In this document: positions 40,366-46,882 of the stretch, in pieces | How the letters are laid out: every line of letters starts with the position of its first letter | Numbering within the stretch: the first letter of the stretch is position 1 | Assembly: GCA_028823345.1 (NCBI GenBank) | Contig: JAPKBR010000029.1 | Location: 1 to 46,882 of the forward strand | Length of the DNA: 46,882 nt | Origin: Planctomycetota bacterium | GTDB lineage: Bacteria; Planctomycetota; UBA1135; GCA-002686595 | Direction: 5' to 3' | Translations under genes and position numbers: made by a program | Notes under the pieces: generated by a model | Databases searched by the model: none | What the model was told of the DNA's origin: nothing | Seen by the model: only the letters and a program-made list of their open reading frames with translations

Positions 40366-41387
40366 TGCTACGTCTACCCTCCTTTCAATTAGAAGAGCCC
40401 AAGAGTCTCTATGCCGCCCTAGTCCTGCTGGCGGAAGCCAAAGGGGAAGCCATGGTAATCGCCGGGGGGACGGACCTCTTGCCCAACCTCAAGCACGGCT
40501 TATTCGCGCCCAAACTCCTGGTTTCCCTGGCGCGCATCGAGGGCTTTGTGGGCATCGAAGAGGAACCCGACGGAGCGCTCTTGGTCGGTCCCATGACGCC
40601 CCTCGCTCGGGTGGCAGAGTCAGAGCTCGTACAAGCCAAGGCCCCCGCCCTGGCACAAGCCGCGTCCTTGGTTGCGGGCCCCCAACTGCGCACCCAAGGC
40701 ACCCTTGGTGGCAATGTGATGCTGGACACGCGCTGTCAGTGGTACAACCAAACCCACTTTTGGCGCCAGTCCCTGGGCTATTGCCTCAAGAAAGACGGCA
40801 CTGCTTGCCATGTGGTCCAAGGTGGAAAGAAGTGCGTGGCCGCAGCCAGCAATGACACGGCACCGGCCTTGATGACCTTGGGCGCCACCCTTCGTTTCGA
40901 GCGCCTCAACGAGAAACGCGAGCTGCCGATCAAGTCCCTTTGGTCTCCGGACGGCATCTGGAACAAGCGCTGCGACAAGGACGAGCTATTGACCGCGATT
41001 CGAATCCCCGCCCAAGATCCGGGGCACCGGGGTGCCTATGGCAAGCTGCGCACCAGGGAGTCCATCGACTTTCCCCTGCTCGGGCTGGCTGCGCGCTTGA
41101 CCCTGGACCACGAGGGGCGTGTGCAGGATGCGGAGATCTCGGGGGTCGCCCTCGCGGCCCGACCCTCCCCCGTGCGCGGCGTAGCCGATGTCTTGAGAGG
41201 GACCCTGCCGGGGACCGCCGAGTTCGACGAAGCGGTGGAAGCCGCTGCCCAATTGGCCTACAAGCAGCTACGGCCCCTGGATAATGTCCCGGGGTCAGCC
41301 TGGTATCGCCGGGAAATGGTCCCGGTCCTCGCTCGACGCACCCTGCAAGCAGCGGCCAAAGGCGAAGGCCCGGTTCACCCGCTCTAG
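40365..41387 (+). CDS. FAD-binding medium subunit with a four-cysteine [4Fe-4S] loop (4-hydroxybenzoyl-CoA reductase beta-like)
   Basis: 340 aa; start overlaps the previous stop as TGATG. FAD motifs AGGTDLLPN (33-41) and TQGTLGGNVML are present. After LGGN comes an insert with C124, C140, C148 and C157 (DTRCQWYNQ, LGYCLK, GTACHV, GKKCVAA). The spacing C-x15-C-x7-C-x8-C is, as I recall it, identical to the cysteines 122, 138, 146 and 155 of Thauera aromatica HcrB, which bind an extra low-potential [4Fe-4S] cluster not found in ordinary xanthine dehydrogenases. That cluster lets electrons run backwards from a low-potential donor into the molybdenum site. The stop shares a CTAG with the stop of the convergent lipoprotein gene. 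Confidence 0.93.
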   Translation: MLRLPSFQLEEPKSLYAALVLLAEAKGEAMVIAGGTDLLPNLKHGLFAPKLLVSLARIEGFVGIEEEPDGALLVGPMTPLARVAESELVQAKAPALAQAASLVAGPQLRTQGTLGGNVMLDTRCQWYNQTHFWRQSLGYCLKKDGTACHVVQGGKKCVAAASNDTAPALMTLGATLRFERLNEKRELPIKSLWSPDGIWNKRCDKDELLTAIRIPAQDPGHRGAYGKLRTRESIDFPLLGLAARLTLDHEGRVQDAEISGVALAARPSPVRGVADVLRGTLPGTAEFDEAVEAAAQLAYKQLRPLDNVPGSAWYRREMVPVLARRTLQAAAKGEGPVHPL

Positions 41388-42109
41388 CTTCCTTGGACGA
41401 AGGGCCGCACGCGCATGTGGTCCAGCTCCGCGCGAGTGGAAAAGCAGGCGAAACCCAAGGGCAAGCAGGGCAGCATTTCGGGTCGCACTTCGCAGCGAAC
41501 TCCCTTGAGGTTTTGGGTCAACCGCAACTCCCCATCCAACCAGACGCGCAAGCCCTCAGCCTCCACCACCAGGCGCACGTGCATGGTCTGTTCCGGGGGG
41601 GTCCAAAGGTAGAAGGTGCTCTCGTTCCTTGAGGCATCCTCCTCGTCCAAATTAGAGAGCCCACAGGTTGCTCCGCCCCAACCTCCGAGGATCAGAGACA
41701 AGTGCCCCTGCTGCACGGGAAAGGTCAGGCCACAAAAAAAGTCGTTGCCTAACTTGCGGCGACAAACCAGTTCCATTTCGAAAGGAATTTGGGGCAGGGA
41801 CCCTGTGCGCGTGATTCCCGTCATGGGATAGCCCGCGTGCAAGAGCAAGGTGTCCTGGGAAAACTCCAGTTCCCCCTGTCCACCAAAGGGCGTCGCTTGC
41901 CAGCCGAGCATCGGGTCCCTGGCGGTGCAGTCCAAGAACGCTTCCCATGGGGCCGAGGGGCTCGTCGCGCAGGAGCTGACGCAGGCAGCGAGCAGCAAAC
42001 AGCTGCCCCCTTGGAGGGCGATTGAACTTGTCGCGGCAAGAGATCTCACACGCCGCAGAACCCTGCCAGCAACACTCTTCAGCACCAAATTCCCCTGATT
42101 GCTCCCCAC
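41384..42109 (-). CDS. DUF1080-like lipoprotein
   Basis: 241 aa from GTG 42109; the start is uncertain, as TTG/GTG codons further in also fit. A basic region and hydrophobic stretch end in LLLAAC, a good lipobox with C43 lipidated. The mature part is a concanavalin-like beta-sandwich of the DUF1080 (3-keto-disaccharide hydrolase) type: FEMELVCRRKLGNDFFCGL, ILGGWGGATCGLSNLD and LVVEAEGLRVWLDGEL, as in many planctomycete proteins. Members bind or cleave sugars; no catalytic residue can be named. It is transcribed towards the hydroxylase operon and overlaps its last 4 nt. Confidence 0.8.
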   Translation of the reverse strand: MGSNQGNLVLKSVAGRVLRRVRSLAATSSIALQGGSCLLLAACVSSCATSPSAPWEAFLDCTARDPMLGWQATPFGGQGELEFSQDTLLLHAGYPMTGITRTGSLPQIPFEMELVCRRKLGNDFFCGLTFPVQQGHLSLILGGWGGATCGLSNLDEEDASRNESTFYLWTPPEQTMHVRLVVEAEGLRVWLDGELRLTQNLKGVRCEVRPEMLPCLPLGFACFSTRAELDHMRVRPFVQGS

Positions 42110-42288
42110 CCAGGATAGGTTACCCCCGGGGCGGCTAATAAGCTAGCCTCTACGGGAATACCCGGGTAAAATTACGAATTCCAATCATTTCCTGGCGCTT
42201 CCTAGCCAAATGCCCTATGCTCTCCGCTCGTTTTCCCCTTGGGACACCGAAGCATACCAACTCAGTTCAAGCAAACACCCCGATTAAA

Positions 42289-42840
42289 ATGTACGGAATG
42301 GTCAACCGGGCGCTCAAAGCCCTCCTCTGCGAACAATTTGGCGAGTCCACCTGGCAGCAGATCCGATCAAAGGCTGGGGTCCAGGAGGACGATTTCGCCT
42401 CGATGAAGGCTTATGACGACTCCATTACCTATGATCTGGCGGGCGCTGCCAGCGAAGTGCTCGACACCCCCGTCGATGACCTACTGCGGGCTTTTGGCAA
42501 TTACTGGGTCAAGTTTGCTGGCGAGTCTTCCTATGCCATTCTGCTCGATCAGGCTGGCGACACGGTGGGCGAAATCCTCACCGGATTGGATGAGATGCAC
42601 ACGCGACTAACGCTCGCGTTCCCCGAGCTACGTGCCCCTGCGTTCCAAGTGGTGAGTGACGATGGCAAACGGATCATGTTACGCTATGCGTCTTCCCGAC
42701 CCGCCCTCGCGCCCTTTGTCTGCGGCCTGATCGAAGGTCTTGCCACGCGCCTTGAAGTGGAAGTCCATGTCGAACTCGTGGAGCCCAAGAGCGAGACGAA
42801 TTCCTCAGATCTCTTAAGCATCACAGTGTCGGCGCATTAG
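42289..42840 (+). CDS. H-NOX heme protein (nitric oxide/oxygen sensor)
   Basis: 183 aa from ATG 42289, which gives the family start MYGMVNRAL; an upstream extension of 24 codons is unlike the family. The proximal heme ligand is H104 in LDEMHTRLTLAFPEL and the propionate-binding YxSxR motif is Y133-S135-R137 (YASSR). Length and helical N-terminus (LLCEQFGESTWQQI) match stand-alone H-NOX proteins. It binds NO, and possibly O2, at ferrous heme and alters a partner kinase. The next gene, 26 nt on, encodes a kinase with the matching HNOBA domain. An A/T-rich TAAAAT at 42167-42172 may be a -10 box, beside a 10-nt palindrome TACCCGGGTA. Confidence 0.95.
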   Translation: MYGMVNRALKALLCEQFGESTWQQIRSKAGVQEDDFASMKAYDDSITYDLAGAASEVLDTPVDDLLRAFGNYWVKFAGESSYAILLDQAGDTVGEILTGLDEMHTRLTLAFPELRAPAFQVVSDDGKRIMLRYASSRPALAPFVCGLIEGLATRLEVEVHVELVEPKSETNSSDLLSITVSAH

Positions 42841-42866
42841 GGCACACCCTGCATCCTGCATACCCC

Positions 42867-44345
42867 ATGAGCCTATCCGCCTCAGCCTTGCTCGACTTCG
42901 CGAGCCCCTTTCACGTGTGTTGCGACCGCGAGTGGAAGGTGGCGAGTGTGGGCCCCAGCATGGCCGAACACCTCGACTTTGATCCCACCGGGCGCTGCCT
43001 CAGCGATTTGCTTGAGTTCACCAGACCGAAGGTCAGCCACCCAGATGGCTTGAACAAGCTCCCCCGCCAATTGATCCTCTTGAAACTCAAGGGCAGCGGC
43101 CTCGACTTGCGCGGACAGTGGAACGACATGCCCTGGCCTGGGCTCGATAGCGGCGAAGCGGGCCGCGTGCTACTCTGCTCCCCTTGGGTCACAAGCGAAG
43201 ATCAGTGGCGCCAGACGGGGCTCAAACTTCGTCAATTGGGTCCCCAGGATAGCTCCGGAGAATACCTGCTGCTGCTCGCCGCTGCCCGCGAACAGGCCCT
43301 TGATGTGGCACGGCTCGCAGACCTGGCCACGATCCGGGAATCCCGCTTGGAGAGGCTCGTTCAGCGCATGCGCGAAGGGCTCTTGCTCATCGATAGCGAG
43401 GGGCGAATCGAATCCGCCAATCCAGCAGCTTGTATGCTGCTGGGATTCAGGTCCACCAAGATTGAGGGTTCCTTGCTAGACGACCTGTTTTCCGCGCTTC
43501 CCAAACAAGAGGATTCCTCCGAGGACCTTGAGTGGCTAGTGAAGAAAAGCACCGGAGACAATTTCAAGGCCCGTGGTTCCCGATATAGCATTCGCACCAG
43601 GCAGGGGGAAACCCATGCGCTGCTCTTCCGGGATGTCTCCGAGGAAGAGCAGGCTTTGCAAATGCGCAGAACCTTCCTTTCCATGGTCAGCCACGAACTG
43701 CGCACCCCCCTCTCGGCGATCAAGGCGCCCCTGGGCATGAGCCTCTCCGGACACCTCGGCCAACTCGCCCCCAAGGTCAGAGATGTCCTTGAAATCGCCA
43801 CTCGCAATGCCGACCGCCTGCACCAGCTGGTAGACGATGTGATCGACCTAGAGCGCTTGGAGTCCAACGCGCTACCCTTGAATCCCTCGAAATTCAAGAG
43901 CGGCACTCTCACCCAAAAGCTGCTCGATGGATTGGGTACAACCGCGACGGACGCTCACGTGGCTCTGGACTTTGAAGATGATGACTTTTCTCTGGTGGGA
44001 GACCAAGGCCGCATTTTACAGGTGATTACCAACTTGGTGATCAACGCGATTCGTCACTCCCCCAATGGAAGCACCGTGCACCTGCGTGTGCTCCAACAAG
44101 GGTCCAACGCTCGCTGTGAGGTCACCGACGAGGGCCCCGGAATCCCTGAAGAACTGCGCTCCCGCATTTTTGATCGGTTCTTCCAGGTGAACTCCGGAAC
44201 CGAGCAACCCACCGGCGGCACAGGCCTTGGCCTCGCAATCTCTCGACTGATCATCTCCCAACATGGGGGCCAAATTGGTGTAGAAACGGGGCCCCGTGGA
44301 TGCGGGAGTACCTTTTGGCTCGAACTTCCCATTGCTGGCAGGTAG
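42867..44345 (+). CDS. Cytoplasmic hybrid-type sensor kinase with N-terminal HNOBA-like domain and PAS
   Basis: 492 aa, no membrane helix. Residues 1-145 match the heme-NO-binding-associated (HNOBA) domain: SPFHVCCDREWKVASVGPSM, LLEFTRPKV, LKLKGSGLDLRGQWNDM, LLCSPWVTSEDQW, GLKLRQLGPQDSS, in the order found before guanylate cyclase domains. A signalling helix leads to a PAS domain (about 165-265, GLLLIDSEGRIESANPAA). HisKA has H276 in MVSHELRTPL; the ATPase has NLVINAIRHSP (389-399), DEGPGIP (421-427) and GGTGLGLAI (450-458). It should be controlled by the H-NOX protein through HNOBA and phosphorylate the receiver encoded 10 nt downstream. Confidence 0.92.
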   Translation: MSLSASALLDFASPFHVCCDREWKVASVGPSMAEHLDFDPTGRCLSDLLEFTRPKVSHPDGLNKLPRQLILLKLKGSGLDLRGQWNDMPWPGLDSGEAGRVLLCSPWVTSEDQWRQTGLKLRQLGPQDSSGEYLLLLAAAREQALDVARLADLATIRESRLERLVQRMREGLLLIDSEGRIESANPAACMLLGFRSTKIEGSLLDDLFSALPKQEDSSEDLEWLVKKSTGDNFKARGSRYSIRTRQGETHALLFRDVSEEEQALQMRRTFLSMVSHELRTPLSAIKAPLGMSLSGHLGQLAPKVRDVLEIATRNADRLHQLVDDVIDLERLESNALPLNPSKFKSGTLTQKLLDGLGTTATDAHVALDFEDDDFSLVGDQGRILQVITNLVINAIRHSPNGSTVHLRVLQQGSNARCEVTDEGPGIPEELRSRIFDRFFQVNSGTEQPTGGTGLGLAISRLIISQHGGQIGVETGPRGCGSTFWLELPIAGR

Positions 44346-44355
44346 GTGAACACCC

Positions 44356-44724
44356 ATGAAGATACTTGTCGTTGACGACGATGCGGACCTGCGGGTCCTG
44401 CTGAGGCTAGCCCTTGAGGACATTGGCAAGATGGATGTCAAGACCCTCGCAGGTGGAGCCGGCATCACCGAGATCGCCGCCGAAGGAGGCTTTGATGGAA
44501 TCCTTCTCGACGTGATGATGCCACGACCCACCGGTCCCGAGTGCCTTGAGATGCTGAAGCAAGACGAACGCACCAAGAACATCCCGGTCATCTTTTTGAC
44601 CGCCCAGGGGGGGGACGAAATCCTCAACAACCTCGCTGAACTGAGCAGTTACATCGTCCTCACGAAGCCCTTCGACCCCATGACCCTAGCCGACAATCTG
44701 CGGGTTCTGCTCAATAAGGACTGA
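44356..44724 (+). CDS. Single-domain response regulator (CheY-like)
   Basis: 122 aa, receiver domain only. Acidic pocket D7-D9, phosphoacceptor D52 in LLDVMMP, T82 in IFLTAQ and K104 in LTKPFDP are all in place. It is 10 nt after the kinase gene and is the likely phosphate acceptor of the H-NOX/HNOBA pathway. With no output domain it must act by binding a partner, such as a phosphorelay protein, motility switch or an enzyme elsewhere. The small hairpin at 44725-44746 directly follows the stop. Confidence 0.95.
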   Translation: MKILVVDDDADLRVLLRLALEDIGKMDVKTLAGGAGITEIAAEGGFDGILLDVMMPRPTGPECLEMLKQDERTKNIPVIFLTAQGGDEILNNLAELSSYIVLTKPFDPMTLADNLRVLLNKD

Positions 44725-44746
44725 GGGCGCTCAACGAGTGGCGCCC
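44725..44746. terminator. Short inverted repeat between convergent genes
   Basis: GGGCGC (44725-44730) and GCGCCC (44741-44746) with a 10-nt loop, in the 33 nt between the receiver stop and the peptidase stop. No T-run; a weak two-way terminator at best. Confidence 0.35.
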
Positions 44747-44757
44747 CTAAGATAGGT

Positions 44758-46882
44758 TCAAGGGCAGAATTGAACTTCAAGTCCGTTGGCGAAGTTGAAG
44801 GTCGACCCCCCGAAACCGGGATCCCGGAACCAGAAGGAGAAGTACCAGGTCTCTCCATTTTGAATCCCTCCACCCATGGGCAGGTTGGGGAAATCCAACG
44901 CAACCTGAGCGCCCCCTAGGGCATCGATGCTCACCGGGGGCAGCAGGCGGAAGAGCGTGCCACCCACACAGCGTACGCCCGCGCCCGTGGGCACGGCGGC
45001 CGTAGCGTTCCCGTAGTAGAACAGGCCAAACTGCCCCGGTACCGCTTCGGAAACACTCAAGTTGAAACTGTTGTCGCTCACGTTCTGGGAGCCGGCGCCC
45101 TGCATCACAGCCCCCGTACTGAATGAATTGGGTGACACAACGCAGTAGGTGCTCGGAGCGGGGCAACTGCCAGAATCCTCCAGGTAGCTGATCACAAAAT
45201 CATCCAGGGCCGCTTCAACGATGGAACTACCCCCAAAGTCTCCTGCCCGCACGCGCAAGCGCATATTGGAAGTGGGCGCCATCAAGCTGTTGACCAGGTA
45301 TCGGTGCTCGATCCAACCACCTATGGCCTGATCCCCCGTAGGCCCCACCCTTTCTGCCAGGGTCCAACTGGCTCCCCCATCGGCGGACAGGTCGATCAAC
45401 AAGCTGTCGGTCTGGGGTGACGCTCCGGTTTGGTTGGAGTACCAAAGCCAGAAGGAAATCTCCGGGGCGATGCCTGCGCTCAGGTCAAACACGGGACTGA
45501 TCAGGCTGGTTGTGCCCCCATCCACATCGTTTTCTGAAGGAGTGCCTCCAATCGTGCCCTGCCCCGTGAACCAGCAGTTGCTCCCCACTGGGCTGTGGTC
45601 ATCTTCAGGTTGAGCAACGGTACCGATGGGGTCGCCCACCTCCCAGGTTCCCGTGGTCGCATGATTGGGTGCTCCCACGCCCCAGCCGTTGGCTCCGGAT
45701 TCAAAGTCATGAAAGACCGCGACCACACGAGTGCCCACACTGAAGGTCAACGGGTTCGCCGCTCCCCCATCGGGGAAGGTACCCGACTGCCCACCGGAAT
45801 CCGTGCCCGTGATGAAGTACTCGACAAACGCCGCGCCCTGGAAGTTCGGGATGTCCGCCTCGTAGAGGTCCGGCCCCACCAGGGTCATGGGCACCTGGAA
45901 CGAACCGGATCCGCTCCAGCTATAGTGCAAGAAGGCATTGGTCAAGGGCGGCGTGACACTCACGACGATGGTGGCTTGAACCGTGTAAGGCCCGACGTTG
46001 TCGGGCACATCCGGCAACTGAGTCACGCCGCTGATGACCACGTAGGGAATGTCGTAGCCAGGGAAACCCTGGGCCCGGAAACCGCTGTCGATTTCCGCAT
46101 GGTTAGGGGTGCCGTTGGCGATGACCCCATCGTCGTCATCCAGGGTCAGCCATTGGATTTCGATGATCGAGTCGATCTCGGTCTGGTCGTAAGCATTCAA
46201 CCAACCGAGGAACAATTGATCGGCCGTTTGCCCACCAAGCACGTTTCCCAGATTGCCCTGCAGGGCTGCACGCACTTTCCAAGCAGCGCCCATCCAGACT
46301 TCGCCATCATTGTGCACCTGACCATAACAACCACCGTTGCCATCGCCGCAATACTGGCGCGTGTTGAGACCGTTCCGGAGTTCCCCGGCGCCCGCAAAGA
46401 AACCTTCTCCCACGATAGGCGTATCATAGGCGTACATAGCGAACACGTCCGCGTTGCCCTCACCCATGCCGTCTCCCCCATTGCCCGTGTTATAAATGCT
46501 GTTCAGCCAGTGCCCCAATTCATGGGCCACCACATTGGAGAACGAGGTGTTCGAACACCCCCCTCCGGCCGCATAAAAGTTCGTGGAACTACCGTCCCAA
46601 TACGCGTTGCACACATTGGGCAGGTTAGTGTTGGACACCACCGTAAAGTCCGCATGGGTGTCCCCCGGGAATGTGCTGGTGATGAAATCGCGCACGACCC
46701 CGTTGTGAATGAATGCGTTTGCCTGGGCGGTTAGGAACTCGCTAGGGTTTGGGTTCATGAGCAGCACATTGGCTTGATTGGGCTGCACGTTGTTGAAGGT
46801 GACCGAGTAATTCAATCCCTGGCTATTGTTCACATCGCTGTAGTCCCCAAGGAATGAGACCGTCAAGTTGACCGGGCTGTTG
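44758..46882 (-). CDS. Secreted M36/M4-like zinc metallopeptidase, 5'-truncated by window edge
   Basis: The frame is open to the right edge, so the N-terminus (signal peptide and propeptide) lies beyond it; 707 codons are visible. A gluzincin core has VVAHELGHWLN (46524-46510 for HELGH) and GEGNADVFAMY, supplying the third ligand Glu, then HNDGEVWMGAAW and ANGTPNHAEID, an arrangement like fungalysins (M36). Ig-like and jelly-roll segments follow (HDFESGANGWGVG, then a concanavalin-like beta region). The last 130 residues (CPAPSTYCVVSPNSFSTGA, ending VQFCP) are a Cys/Asn-Ser/Gly module that I know from many exported planctomycete proteins; its role could be surface retention. Several acidic Asp runs may bind calcium. 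Confidence 0.88.
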   Translation of the reverse strand, partial: NSPVNLTVSFLGDYSDVNNSQGLNYSVTFNNVQPNQANVLLMNPNPSEFLTAQANAFIHNGVVRDFITSTFPGDTHADFTVVSNTNLPNVCNAYWDGSSTNFYAAGGGCSNTSFSNVVAHELGHWLNSIYNTGNGGDGMGEGNADVFAMYAYDTPIVGEGFFAGAGELRNGLNTRQYCGDGNGGCYGQVHNDGEVWMGAAWKVRAALQGNLGNVLGGQTADQLFLGWLNAYDQTEIDSIIEIQWLTLDDDDGVIANGTPNHAEIDSGFRAQGFPGYDIPYVVISGVTQLPDVPDNVGPYTVQATIVVSVTPPLTNAFLHYSWSGSGSFQVPMTLVGPDLYEADIPNFQGAAFVEYFITGTDSGGQSGTFPDGGAANPLTFSVGTRVVAVFHDFESGANGWGVGAPNHATTGTWEVGDPIGTVAQPEDDHSPVGSNCWFTGQGTIGGTPSENDVDGGTTSLISPVFDLSAGIAPEISFWLWYSNQTGASPQTDSLLIDLSADGGASWTLAERVGPTGDQAIGGWIEHRYLVNSLMAPTSNMRLRVRAGDFGGSSIVEAALDDFVISYLEDSGSCPAPSTYCVVSPNSFSTGAVMQGAGSQNVSDNSFNLSVSEAVPGQFGLFYYGNATAAVPTGAGVRCVGGTLFRLLPPVSIDALGGAQVALDFPNLPMGGGIQNGETWYFSFWFRDPGFGGSTFNFANGLEVQFCP

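Noticed and set aside
45595..46734. 379-codon plus-strand open frame
   Set aside because: Antisense to the metallopeptidase whose HELGH and EGNAD motifs fix the coding strand.
1..46882. Mobile element or genomic island
   Set aside because: No integrase, transposase, tRNA-associated repeat or clear change of codon use or composition is visible across the window.

Overview
The window looks like chromosomal DNA of a GC-rich (about 60% or more by eye), Gram-negative-type bacterium, most likely a planctomycete. Pointers are an exported DUF1573 protein, a DUF1080-like lipoprotein of the planctomycete type, an ECF sigma factor with a Cys/His tail next to a tail-anchored Ser/Thr kinase and an FHA protein, and a secreted metallopeptidase ending in a Cys/Asn-Ser/Gly-rich C-terminal module that I associate with the Saltatorellus-like (Poly30) branch. 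The lineage is inferred from protein style; no rRNA gene is present. I see no tRNA, CRISPR array, insertion sequence or prophage.

Layout. 1-7801 (minus): a type IV pilus/type II secretion motor operon (GspE/PilB paralogue, PilT, second PilB, PilC) running into a sensor kinase and a partial DUF21/CNNM transporter. 7878-14305: exported proteins (DUF1573, a small lipoprotein, an M28 aminopeptidase with a pseudopilin-like C-terminal domain, a carboxypeptidase-regulatory-like repeat protein). 14450-18303 (minus): a signalling cluster in the order degenerate receiver-GGDEF, FHA, Ser/Thr kinase, ECF sigma. 18366-20207 (minus): yebC, then rplM-rpsI with a readable promoter and terminator. 20408-23321 (minus): four envelope or unknown genes including an FtsQ-like POTRA protein. 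23492-25747 (plus): Ski2-like helicase. 25848-28712: small membrane proteins, an alpha/beta-hydrolase fold protein lacking its nucleophile, and a HAD hydrolase. 28736-33478 (minus): a MacAB-like export system (adaptor, ATPase, two FtsX permeases). 33713-37319 (plus): RecQ and a secreted protein that looks like a dead zinc peptidase, closed by a strong terminator. 37460-41387 (plus): a three-subunit molybdenum hydroxylase whose FAD subunit carries the four-cysteine loop of 4-hydroxybenzoyl-CoA reductase. 41384-42109 (minus): DUF1080-like lipoprotein. 42289-44724 (plus): an H-NOX protein, a histidine kinase with an N-terminal HNOBA-like domain, and a CheY-like receiver, i.e. a probable nitric-oxide signalling operon. 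44758-46882 (minus): partial secreted gluzincin.

The most rewarding regions are the molybdenum hydroxylase operon, the H-NOX/HNOBA kinase operon, the M28-pseudopilin fusion, the FHA/kinase/sigma cluster, and two proteins with conserved folds but substituted active sites. Most gene pairs within operons overlap by 1-4 nt or are a few bases apart, so translational coupling is the rule. Clear Shine-Dalgarno sequences are uncommon; those that decide a start are noted.
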